From Pseudaquabacterium terrae (GTDB lineage: Bacteria > Pseudomonadota > Gammaproteobacteria > Burkholderiales > Burkholderiaceae_C): a stretch of DNA of 64,000 nt. The notes under the pieces were generated by a model. That model searched no databases. It had not been told where the DNA came from and saw only the letters and a list, made by a program, of their open reading frames with translations. Positions 16,684 through 24,858 of this stretch are shown piece after piece (position 1 is the first letter of the stretch; every line of letters begins with the position of its first letter). Location of the stretch: contig NZ_JABRWJ010000002.1 in NCBI RefSeq assembly GCF_013266755.1, positions 806,001 to 870,000 of the forward strand, read 5' to 3'. The position numbers were made by a program, and so were the translations under genes.

Positions 16684-18888
16684 ATGACCCCCACCCCTGT
16701 CGCTCGTCGCCTGACCCCGCTCGCATTGGCGCTCGCCGTTGCCGGCACCTTGTCGCTACCGGCCACGCCGGCACTGGCCGCGCCCGGCCAGAACAGCGAT
16801 GCCAACGTGTCCACCCGGCCGCGCCAGGACACCAGCACGGCGCTGGTCCAGCTCAACGGCGACCCGCTCGCGACCTATGTCAAGACCAGGCCGGCCAAGG
16901 GCAAGAAGGTCGATTTCAGCAGCAACACGACCCGGTCCTACCGGGCCCAGCTGTCGGCGCTGCGCAATGACTACAAGGCCTGGCTGCGCGCGAACGTACC
17001 CGGTGCCAAGGTGACCGGCGAGTTCGACATCGCCCTGAACGCGGTCGCGGTGCAGCTCAATGGCGCATCGCTGGCCCAGGTGTCGGCGACGCCGATGGTC
17101 AAACATGCGCAATACCAGGGCCTGTACTACCCGAAGGTCACCGACCCCGACCTGGCGCTGATCGATGCGCCCGAGGCTTGGGCACAGGCCGGCGGCCCGG
17201 CCGGCGCCGGTGCGGGTGTCAAGGTCGCCATCGTCGACAGCGGCATCGACACCACGCACCCGTGTTTCAGCGACGCGGGTTATCCGGCGCAGACGCAGCT
17301 CGGCAACCGCAACTTCACCAACAACAAGGTCATCGCCGCCAAGGTCTTCAACAACAAGGTGCCGCAGCAACACTTCAGCGCCGAGGCGATCGACAGCCAT
17401 GGCACCCACGTCGCCGGCACGGTGGCCTGCAACTTCGGCACGCCCGCGCCGGTGAACGGGGTGGTCACCTACGACATGTCCGGCGTCGCGCCGCGTGCGC
17501 TGCTCGGCAACTACAACGTGTTTCCCGGCGACGTCGGCAACGCACGCTCCGAGGACATCATGAATGCGCTCGAAGCGGCCTACGCCGACGGCTTCGACGT
17601 CGCCAACATGAGCCTGGGCGGCGGCGCGCACGGCGCGCAGGACCTGCTGACGATCGCGGTCGACAACCTCGACCAGGCCAACATGGTGGTCGCGGTGGCG
17701 GCGGGCAACGAAGGGCCGGGGCTGTTCACGGTGTCGTCTCCCGGCTCGGCGGCGCGCGCGCTGACGGCCGGGGCCAGCACGGTGCCGCACTTCATCGGCA
17801 CACCGGTCACCGCCGGCGGCAACACCTACGGCGCGGCGTCGGGCGACTTCGCCGTCGTCAGCGCCGACCTGACCGCAGCGCTCGGCGTCGTCGCCGGTCC
17901 GATCGGCGGGCTCGGCGATGCGTGCGCCGCGCTGCCGGCGAACTCGCTGCTCGGGCGGATCGCGCTGGTGTCGCGCGGGACCTGCTTCTTCTCGGTCAAG
18001 ATCCGCAACGCCGAGGCCGCCGGCGCAGTGGCGACGCTGGTCGCCAACAACGGCTTCGGCGACCCGAGCGCCATGGGCACCGACGGCCTGCCGAGCCAGC
18101 CGACCATTCCCGCCTACATGGTGTCGCAGGCGGCCGGCCAGGCGCTGAAGACGCTCGACGGCTCGCCCGCCACCATCGGTGCGGCGCTGCAGTATTTCCA
18201 GACGGTCAACGCCGACATCATGGCCGGGTTCAGCAGCCAGGGGCCGACCGACGTCGACTTCCGCGTCAAGCCCGACGTGGTGGCACCCGGCGCCAACGTG
18301 CTGAGCTCGATCCCGCACACGTTCTGCGCCGCTCCGCCGTGTTTTGCGTTCTTCAATGGCACCTCGATGGCGACGCCGCACCTGGCGGGCTCGGCCGCGG
18401 TGGTGCGCCAGCAGCGCCCCGGCTGGTCGGCCGCCGACGTGCGCTCGGCCATCGTCAACACCGCCGAGCGCGGCGTGCTGCGCAGCTTCTCGAATGGCGC
18501 GCTGCAGGACAACGTCAACATCAACGGCGCCGGGCGCGAGAACCTGCTCGCCGCCGTGAACGCCAAGGTGGCGCTCGACCCGGTGAGCCTGAGCTTCGGC
18601 GCGGTGCCATCGGGAAGCGGGCAGACGCGCCAGATGAGCGTCACGCTGACCAACCTGAGCGGGGCGGCGCAGACCTATTCGCTCGGCGTCAGCGGCCAGC
18701 CCGCGAGCGGCGTGGTCTACGGCGTCAACCCGGCGTCGCTGACGCTGGCTGCCGGCGCGAAGGCGAACGTGACGGTGACGATGAGCTCCAGCAAGGGGGC
18801 CTCGGCCGGTGGCCAGCAGGCGTATCTGGAAGTCAGCGCCGGCGGCGGCAACATCGCCCACGCGGCGTTGTTCACGCTGGTGAAGTGA
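16684..18888 (+). CDS. Secreted S8 (subtilisin-like) serine protease with PA domain
   Basis: A 734-aa secreted protease. Signal peptide 1-33 (ends PALAA), then an I9-like propeptide (about 50-145). The S8 domain starts near residue 155: Asp at 185 in VAIVDSGIDTTHP, His at 239 in DSHGTHVAGT and Ser at 561 in GTSMATPHLAGS. A protease-associated (PA) domain is inserted between His and Ser (about 400-505: CFFSVKIRNAEAAGAVATLVAN). The last ~100 residues form an Ig/Fn-like beta domain (VSLSFGAVPSGSGQTRQMSVTLTN). The ATG at 16684 has GAAGGA nine bases upstream. Architecture matches extracellular subtilases of Gram-negative bacteria. It may be secreted by type II export. Confidence 0.93.
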   Translation: MTPTPVARRLTPLALALAVAGTLSLPATPALAAPGQNSDANVSTRPRQDTSTALVQLNGDPLATYVKTRPAKGKKVDFSSNTTRSYRAQLSALRNDYKAWLRANVPGAKVTGEFDIALNAVAVQLNGASLAQVSATPMVKHAQYQGLYYPKVTDPDLALIDAPEAWAQAGGPAGAGAGVKVAIVDSGIDTTHPCFSDAGYPAQTQLGNRNFTNNKVIAAKVFNNKVPQQHFSAEAIDSHGTHVAGTVACNFGTPAPVNGVVTYDMSGVAPRALLGNYNVFPGDVGNARSEDIMNALEAAYADGFDVANMSLGGGAHGAQDLLTIAVDNLDQANMVVAVAAGNEGPGLFTVSSPGSAARALTAGASTVPHFIGTPVTAGGNTYGAASGDFAVVSADLTAALGVVAGPIGGLGDACAALPANSLLGRIALVSRGTCFFSVKIRNAEAAGAVATLVANNGFGDPSAMGTDGLPSQPTIPAYMVSQAAGQALKTLDGSPATIGAALQYFQTVNADIMAGFSSQGPTDVDFRVKPDVVAPGANVLSSIPHTFCAAPPCFAFFNGTSMATPHLAGSAAVVRQQRPGWSAADVRSAIVNTAERGVLRSFSNGALQDNVNINGAGRENLLAAVNAKVALDPVSLSFGAVPSGSGQTRQMSVTLTNLSGAAQTYSLGVSGQPASGVVYGVNPASLTLAAGAKANVTVTMSSSKGASAGGQQAYLEVSAGGGNIAHAALFTLVK

Positions 18889-18892
18889 ACCT

Positions 18893-18924
18893 GGGCGGGC
18901 GGCGCTTCTAAAGCAGGCCCGCCC
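18893..18924. terminator. Hairpin between convergent genes
   Basis: GGGCGGGC (18893-18900) pairs with GCCCGCCC (18917-18924), with a nested GCTT/AAGC in the loop, followed by GTTTC. It sits between the convergent subtilase and regulator genes and could act in both directions. Confidence 0.55.
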
Positions 18925-18950
18925 GTTTCAGCGCCAGATAGCGGTGAAGG

Positions 18951-20546
18951 TCACTCGGGCAGCCCGGCCAGCCGCAGTCCATTCGCGAGCTGTGCCAGGT
19001 CTTCCGGGCGATGGATCGGAAGCCACTCCGCAAGATTGGAGATCCGAAGCGACGGATCGAGCGTGCGCACGCGCTGCATCGCCTGCTTCGCCTTGTCCAT
19101 TCGTCCGGCGAGCGCATGACTCGCGGCCACCACGCTGACCGCAGCCAGGAAGCTGGGCAGATTGCCGACGGCCTTTTCGGCCCAAGCCGAAGCGGCGTCG
19201 AAGCGACCCGCGAAGAAATGGGCCAACCCCATTCCGGCCTGCATCCTGAACAGTTCCGGATCCAGCGGACTCAGGCGAATGGCATGCGCCAGATGCTCGA
19301 TCGCGGCGTCTGCTTCACCGTGGAGCGCGCGCAGGAACCCACCCAGGAACCATGCGGGGGCGAGGTTCGGATTGAGCAGCACGGCTCTGTCCAGCAGCGC
19401 GATGCCGCCATCGAGGTCGCCGGCGAGATGCGCGAGGGCATGGCCTCCTCGCGTGAGTGCCACGGCGTCGTCCCGGCCGATCTCCACCGCCAGCCTTGCC
19501 AGGCGGGTGCCCTCCGCAGTCTCCCAGTGCCGATCGGTCGTCCAGCCATTCACCTTGCGCCAGAAATGGCACCAGGCGGCCATGCCATAGGCCGATGCAA
19601 ATTCCGGATCGAGCTCGATGGCCTTGCTGAACAAGGGCAGCGCCGCGTCGATGGATTCGTGAGTGCCGCTGTGCAGCTTCGCGATGCCGCGCAGGTAATA
19701 GTCGTAGGCGTCCAGGCTGTCCGTCGGCTTGCGCTTGGCGCGCTCGATCTCGGCCCGTTCGAGCTGCGGCGCGACCGCGCCGACGACGCTTTCCGCCATC
19801 TGGTCCTGCAGCTCGAAGATGTCGTCCAGGGTGCCTTCGAAGCGCTCGGCCCAGACATGCGTCCCGGTCGTGGCGTCGATGAGCTGCCCGGTGAGGCGCA
19901 CCTTGCTGCCGGTCTTGCGCACGCTGCCTTCCAGCACGTAGCGCACGCCGAGCTCGCGGCCGACGTCCTTCACGTCCACTGCCCGGCCCTTGTAGGTGAA
20001 GCTCGAATTGCGCGCGATGACGAACAGCCAGCGCATGCGCGACAAGGCCGCGATGATGTCCTCCACCACGCCGTCGGCGAAGTACTCCTGCTCCGGATCG
20101 CCGCTCAGGTTGTGGAAGGGCAGGACGGCAATGGAGGGCTTGTCCGGAAGAACGAGCGCGGACGGCGCTTCCCTCGACTCACCGGCGCTGCGTTCGCGCA
20201 CGCCTGAAGCGCCGCGCAGTCGCGCTTCCCCGAGCTCGCCGACCTGGACCTCGCCGACGAAGCGGAAGCCCTTGCGGGCGACCGTGCGGATCAGGTGCTG
20301 CTCCTCGCCGGTATCGCCGACGGCCTTGCGAACCCCGTTGATGTGGCTGGTGATCGTCGATTCCGAGACGATGCGGCCGTTCCAGACCGCTTGCAGCAGG
20401 TCGTCCTTGCTGACCACGCGGTCGCGGTTCCTCACGAGGTGCAGCAGCAGATCGAAGACCTGCGGCCCGACTGGCACGACTTGCGCGCGATGCGAAAGCT
20501 CCCGCCGTTCCGGGTCGAGCACGTAGTCACCGAACAGGAACCGCAC
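18951..20546 (-). CDS. Winged-helix transcriptional regulator with TPR region (CadC/adenylate-cyclase-like)
   Basis: A 531-aa protein. Residues 1-100 are an OmpR/CadC-type winged helix (MRFLFGDYVLDPERREL, VFDLLLHLVRNRDRVVSKDDLL, STITSHINGVRKAVGD). From ~140 the conserved segment PSIAVLPFHNLSGDPEQEYFADG, LEGSVRKTGSKVRLTGQLIDATTG and FEGTLDDIFELQD marks the region shared with TolB-like/adenylate-cyclase-associated proteins. The C-terminal ~270 residues are TPR repeats. There is no transmembrane helix, so it is likely cytoplasmic. The start is a GTG at 20546 with AGGGGAAAG upstream. It is divergent from the NmrA-like gene, and a 23-bp near-perfect palindrome lies between them. A 3' scrap of a second copy lies at 7897-7965. 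Confidence 0.88.
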   Translation of the reverse strand: MRFLFGDYVLDPERRELSHRAQVVPVGPQVFDLLLHLVRNRDRVVSKDDLLQAVWNGRIVSESTITSHINGVRKAVGDTGEEQHLIRTVARKGFRFVGEVQVGELGEARLRGASGVRERSAGESREAPSALVLPDKPSIAVLPFHNLSGDPEQEYFADGVVEDIIAALSRMRWLFVIARNSSFTYKGRAVDVKDVGRELGVRYVLEGSVRKTGSKVRLTGQLIDATTGTHVWAERFEGTLDDIFELQDQMAESVVGAVAPQLERAEIERAKRKPTDSLDAYDYYLRGIAKLHSGTHESIDAALPLFSKAIELDPEFASAYGMAAWCHFWRKVNGWTTDRHWETAEGTRLARLAVEIGRDDAVALTRGGHALAHLAGDLDGGIALLDRAVLLNPNLAPAWFLGGFLRALHGEADAAIEHLAHAIRLSPLDPELFRMQAGMGLAHFFAGRFDAASAWAEKAVGNLPSFLAAVSVVAASHALAGRMDKAKQAMQRVRTLDPSLRISNLAEWLPIHRPEDLAQLANGLRLAGLPE

Positions 20547-20667
20547 TTCAGCTTTCCCCTAAGCCGATGGCCACGGCGCGCCTGGACGAAAAACCAAGCC
20601 ATTCTGAAGACCGAACCAAGGTGCCGGCAAGGACTTGTCCGGGGCGCTCAGGCAATCTTCACGCACT

Positions 20668-20690
20668 CCGACAGCAACGGTTGCGGTCGG
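20668..20690. promoter_or_regulatory. 23-bp near-perfect palindrome, candidate operator
   Basis: CCGACAGCAAC-G-GTTGCGGTCGG pairs at 10 of 11 positions. It lies 19 bp before the NmrA-like start and about 120 bp before the regulator start, in the intergenic region of the divergent pair. The position overlaps where the promoter or the region just after it would be, so binding would probably repress the NAD(P)-binding gene. Confidence 0.45.
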
Positions 20691-20709
20691 AACGAACGGA
20701 GAGAAAGCC

Positions 20710-21465
20710 ATGAAGATCGTCATCATCGGAGGCACCGGCCTGATCGGAAAGAAGCTCGCCGGGATTCTGCGCGAGCGCGGCCATGAGGTGCTCGCAGCCG
20801 CTCCCAGCACCGGCGTCGACACCATCACCCGCGAGGGCCTGGCCCAGGCGGTCGACGGCGCCGATGTCGTCGTCGACGTGGCCAACGCGCCGGTGTGGGA
20901 AGACCAGGCCGTGCTCCAGTTCTTCGAGACCTCGGGTCGCAACCTGTTGGCCGCGGAAGCTGCCGCCGGCGTGCGCCACCATGTGGCCCTGTCGATCGTC
21001 GGCAGCGAACGGCTTCCCGACACGGGCTACTTCCGGGCGAAGGTCGCGCAGGAAGACCTCATCAAGGCGTCCGGCCGTCCCCACACCATCCTGCGTGCCA
21101 CGCAGTTCTTCGAGTTTGTCGGCGGCATTGCCCAGTCGGCCACCATCGGCGACGAGATCCGCCTGTCGCCGGCGCTGATCCAGCCGATCGCGGCGCAGGA
21201 CGTGGCACTGGCGCTGGCCGATGTCGCGGTCGCACCGCCGGTCAACGGCACGGTCGAGGTCGCCGGTCCCGAGGCCATGCCACTGGACGAACTGGTCAGG
21301 CGCTTCGTGCGCGGAACGAAGGATACGCGCAAGGTCGTGCCGGACGTGCACGCGCGCTACTTCGGCGGCCTGCTCTCCGATCGCACGCTCACGCCCGGGG
21401 CCAACCCGCGCATCGGCGCGATCCACTTCGAGGACTGGCTCGCGGCTCAAGCAGGGCGGCGCTAG
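20710..21465 (+). CDS. NmrA-like NAD(P)-binding oxidoreductase
   Basis: A 251-aa atypical SDR. The nucleotide-binding motif GGTGLIGKKLA is at residues 7-17. The rest (ADVVVDVANAP, AGVRHHVALSIVGSERLPDTGYFRAKVAQEDLIKAS, HTILRATQFFEFVG, IQPIAAQDVALALADVA) matches NmrA/YwnB-type proteins annotated as NAD(P)H-binding or putative reductases. The classical catalytic YxxxK is present as YFRAK. GGAGAGAAAG precedes the ATG at 20710. It is divergent from the winged-helix/TPR regulator, a pairing often seen in Burkholderiales, so it is probably that regulator's target. Substrate unknown. Confidence 0.88.
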   Translation: MKIVIIGGTGLIGKKLAGILRERGHEVLAAAPSTGVDTITREGLAQAVDGADVVVDVANAPVWEDQAVLQFFETSGRNLLAAEAAAGVRHHVALSIVGSERLPDTGYFRAKVAQEDLIKASGRPHTILRATQFFEFVGGIAQSATIGDEIRLSPALIQPIAAQDVALALADVAVAPPVNGTVEVAGPEAMPLDELVRRFVRGTKDTRKVVPDVHARYFGGLLSDRTLTPGANPRIGAIHFEDWLAAQAGRR

Positions 21466-21572
21466 TGATGGCGCGGCTACCACAAGAGAAAGGCCATCGT
21501 GGCACGTACCGCATCAGTACGACAGCCTCAACAGGGCGGTCGTCAGTCTGTTCATGGTTTCGCCTGAAGCGG

Positions 21573-22559
21573 TCACTCGATCACGCGGTCGGCGCGGATG
21601 CGCAGCGACTGCGGCACCTTGACCCCGAGCGCCTTCGCGGTCTGCAGGTTGATCACCAGGTGAAACTGCGTGGCCCGCTGAACCGGAACATCGCCCGGCC
21701 GCGCACCATCGAGGATCTTCGCCACCTGCCCGCCCATCATTGCGCCGACTTCGGCGTTGATGGCGCCGTACGCCATCAAGCCACCGGTGTCGGCGAAGAA
21801 CGGAAAGGCATTCATGGACGGCAGCGAATGCTCGAGCCAGAACTGGGCGAGCTTGCGCGCCTGGGCGCCCAGGATCACGTCCGGGTAGACGAATACGGCG
21901 TCCGGCTTGATCTTCGCAATCTTCTCGAGGGCCGCCGGAATGCTGTCGCGGTCCTTGTACGGAACCATCTGAATCGCAATGCCGAGCTTCGGCGCGGCCT
22001 CCCGCGTCAGACGCCAGCCCAGCGGCGCATCCTCGGGATCGCCGAAGAACACCACCCGCCTTGCCTCGGGAAGCAGTTCCTTCAGGAGCTCGAGCCGCTT
22101 CGGGCTGAGCTCCGTCGTCATGCAAGTCGTCCCGGTGACGTTGCTTCCTGGGCGCGACAGCTTCGCTACATGCTCGAACGGGTCGCAGGAATACATGACG
22201 AGCGGCGTGCGCTTCACGACCTCTTGCACGATGCGGACGGCCCGGGTGCCAATGACCCAGATCACCTCGACCTTCAGCCGTTCGAGCTCTCTGGCCAGTG
22301 CGGGCAGACGCTCGTACTCGCCAATGCGAAGCTCGATCGTGAGATTCTTTCCCTCCACGTAGCCCTGCTTGGCCAAGGTCTCCTGGAACACGCGGACCAA
22401 CTCGCTCGGAGGAGGCTTCGGCGCGTCCGGCGCGGGCGGCTTGCCCGGGACGAGGATCCCGATCCGGTGCATCGCCTCGGCCTTCTGCGGCCAGGCGTCT
22501 CGCGGCAGCAGAAATGCAATCGCGGCGATGAGCAGGAGCAACAGGAACGGCTTCTTCAT
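21573..22559 (-). CDS. ABC-type substrate-binding protein (pfam04392 type)
   Basis: A 328-aa exported protein of the same family as the one at 4602. The signal peptide is MKKPFLLLLLIAAIA... ending near DAWPQ. The mature part has HRIGILVPG, KQGYVEGKNLTIELRIGEYERL, VIWVIGTRAVRIVQEVVKRTPLVMYSCDPF, LSRPGSNVTG and the C-terminal NLQTAKALGVKVPQSLRIRAD. The start at 22559 is chosen because AAAGGGA lies eight bases upstream and the signal peptide begins there. No transporter partner is nearby. It converges with the NmrA-like gene; the 107 bp between shows nothing recognisable. Confidence 0.87.
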   Translation of the reverse strand: MKKPFLLLLLIAAIAFLLPRDAWPQKAEAMHRIGILVPGKPPAPDAPKPPPSELVRVFQETLAKQGYVEGKNLTIELRIGEYERLPALARELERLKVEVIWVIGTRAVRIVQEVVKRTPLVMYSCDPFEHVAKLSRPGSNVTGTTCMTTELSPKRLELLKELLPEARRVVFFGDPEDAPLGWRLTREAAPKLGIAIQMVPYKDRDSIPAALEKIAKIKPDAVFVYPDVILGAQARKLAQFWLEHSLPSMNAFPFFADTGGLMAYGAINAEVGAMMGGQVAKILDGARPGDVPVQRATQFHLVINLQTAKALGVKVPQSLRIRADRVIE

Positions 22560-22698
22560 CGGTGGGTCCCTTTCCCCAAACCGCGTCATTCGATCAGCCA
22601 GCCGGCACCGCTGCAGAGTCCGCCGGCGCTGCACCTCCCTCGCCAAGCAGCGAGCCGAGTCTACGCTCCGACGTCGGAGGCTCGAAGGCCCCGCACAG

Positions 22699-24750
22699 TC
22701 ACGGCAGCTGGTGCAAGACCAGCGGCAGCACCGCGGTGGCACCGGCCTCGCGCAGCAATGCGGCCGCCACGGTCGCGGACCAGCCGCTGCGGTAGCGGGC
22801 GTCGATCAGCAGCAGCGGCCCGGCCGGTACCTCCACCTCGGGCCGCAGCGTGAGGGCCTCGAGCAGCGCCGCCACCTTCGCGCCGGACGCGGCGTCGACA
22901 CCCGGCGTGGGGCCCACCAGGCGCAGCGGATCGACCAGCGGCAGCTTGCCCACCGATGCCACGTGCAAGGCCACCGAGCGGATCAACTGCGGGTGCAGCG
23001 CCGAGGGCATCGGCACCACGGCCACCGGCCGCGGACCCCAGCTGCGCCGCCATCGGCCGAGCACCTCGACCACCCCCTCCAGCACCTGCGGCGGCGCGGG
23101 CCCATCGGCTTTGGTGAATAGCGGCAGCAGCACCTCGGCCCAGCCGGGATCGTCGGCAAAGGCCAGCGCGCGGCCCTCATTGCAGCCGGCGATGCGGCCC
23201 TTGCGACCCACGCCGGACGGCCACAGCTTGCGCGGCTCGATGACCACGTCCTGGCCGCGTGCGAACACGCGCGCCGCCTCGATGCGCTCGGCGCTGGGCC
23301 GTGCCCCCGGACCGGGCAGCCGGCCCGTGCACACGCTGCAGCGCCCGCAGTTGCTGGGGTCGGGATCGTCCAGCGCTTCCTGCAGGAAGCGCATCAGGCA
23401 GCCCGCGCCGCCGGCGAACGAACGCATCAGGCCGGCCTCGCGCTCGCGCACCTGCGCCAGCGCCTGCCAACGCTGCGCGTCATACGTCCACGGCCGGCCG
23501 GTGAGTGCCCAGGCCGAACCGTCGCGCTGCACCACCTCGTCCACGGCCAGGATCTTCAGCAGGCCCTCGAGCCGCCCGCGCCGGATCGTGGTGGCGTTCT
23601 CCAGCTCCACCAGGGTCTGCGGCCGCTGCTCGAGCGCGCCGATGATCTTGCCCACGCGCTGTTCGTCCGGCACACCCGCCGTCGCGAAATAAGCCCAGAT
23701 CTGCTCGTCCGTCTCGGCGGGCAGCAGCACGGCCACCGCGTCGTCCAGCGCCCGGCCCGCACGGCCCACCTGCTGGTAGTAGGCCACCGGCGAGGCGGGC
23801 GAGCCGACGTGAATGCAGAACGCGAGATCGGGCTTGTCGTAGCCCATGCCCAGCGCCGAGGTCGCCACCACGGCCTTCAGCGCGTTGCGGCGCAACGCAT
23901 CCTCGATGCCCTGACGCACGGCAGTGTCCAGTCCCCCGTGGTAGGCCGCGACCTCGAAGCCGCAGGCGCTTAGGAAGCCGGCCAGCCGCTCGGTCTCGGC
24001 CACCGTGAGGGCATAGACGATGCCGGAGCCCGCAAACTGATCCAGCGCATCGGCGACCCAGGCATAACGTTCCAACGCACCGAGCCCGGGCACCACGGCC
24101 AATCGCAACGACGAACGCGCGAGCGAACCGCGGAAGGTCAAGGTCTGCGGGCCGAGCTGGCGGGCGATGTCCAGCGTCACGCGGCTGTTGGCCGTCGCGG
24201 TCGTGGCGAGCACCGGCGTGTCGGCGCCGATGCCCACCAGCGTCTTCGCCAGGCGCTGGTAGTCGGGGCGGAAGTCGAAGCCCCAGTCGGAGATGCAGTG
24301 GGCCTCGTCGATCACCACCAGCCCGGTCGCGGCGATCAGGCCGGGCAGGCGCCGCGCGAAACCCGCGTTGCCCAGCCGCTCGGGCGAGACCAGCAGCACG
24401 TCCAGGCGGTCGCTGGCGATATCGTCGAAGACCGCGTCCCAATCGTCGAGGTTGGTGGAGTTGACGGTGGCCGCGCGCAGGCCGGCCTGAGCGGCGGCGC
24501 TGACCTGGTCACGCATCAGCGCCAGCAGCGGCGAGACGATCAGCGTGGGGCCTTTGCCGGCGGCGCGCAACGCCGAAGTGGCGGCCCAGTAGACGGCGGA
24601 CTTGCCCCAGCCGGTGGCTTGCACGACGAGGACGCGGGCGCGCTGGTCGACCAGCGCGGCGACTGCGGCGGTCTGGTCTTCGCGCGGTCGCGCCGCGGGG
24701 CCGGCCATCGCGGCGAGGACCTGGCGCAGGTGGAGGTCGGCACGGGTCAT
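22699..24750 (-). CDS. RecQ-type DNA helicase fused to a phosphoribosyltransferase-like domain
   Basis: A 683-aa protein. The helicase core has Walker A ATGWGKS (Lys about 50), IVSPLLALMRDQ, DEAH at 148-151 followed by CISDWGFDFRPDY (RecQ aromatic-rich loop), TTATANSRV, and motif VI QQVGRAGRA. A zinc-binding cluster NCGRCSVCTG sits near residue 465. The last ~120 residues form a phosphoribosyltransferase-like domain with PVAVVPMPSALHP and LLLIDARYRSGWSATVAAALL, the latter corresponding to the PRPP-binding loop but with DARYRSG in place of the usual acidic DDxxTTG. I chose the ATG at 24750 (MTRADLHLRQVLA). An ATP-dependent 3'-5' DNA helicase is expected; what the fused domain does is unknown. 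A decayed second copy lies at 29606-30200. Confidence 0.9.
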   Translation of the reverse strand: MTRADLHLRQVLAAMAGPAARPREDQTAAVAALVDQRARVLVVQATGWGKSAVYWAATSALRAAGKGPTLIVSPLLALMRDQVSAAAQAGLRAATVNSTNLDDWDAVFDDIASDRLDVLLVSPERLGNAGFARRLPGLIAATGLVVIDEAHCISDWGFDFRPDYQRLAKTLVGIGADTPVLATTATANSRVTLDIARQLGPQTLTFRGSLARSSLRLAVVPGLGALERYAWVADALDQFAGSGIVYALTVAETERLAGFLSACGFEVAAYHGGLDTAVRQGIEDALRRNALKAVVATSALGMGYDKPDLAFCIHVGSPASPVAYYQQVGRAGRALDDAVAVLLPAETDEQIWAYFATAGVPDEQRVGKIIGALEQRPQTLVELENATTIRRGRLEGLLKILAVDEVVQRDGSAWALTGRPWTYDAQRWQALAQVREREAGLMRSFAGGAGCLMRFLQEALDDPDPSNCGRCSVCTGRLPGPGARPSAERIEAARVFARGQDVVIEPRKLWPSGVGRKGRIAGCNEGRALAFADDPGWAEVLLPLFTKADGPAPPQVLEGVVEVLGRWRRSWGPRPVAVVPMPSALHPQLIRSVALHVASVGKLPLVDPLRLVGPTPGVDAASGAKVAALLEALTLRPEVEVPAGPLLLIDARYRSGWSATVAAALLREAGATAVLPLVLHQLP

Positions 24751-24858
24751 GCGGGGATTGTGGGCCGCCTTCTCCCCGGTGCCGGCGGCCCAATCGAGCG
24801 CTGACGAGGCCCCAGTGGGCACGCCTGCCGCTGTGCCCTTGGCCCTCGAGCCTTCCGG

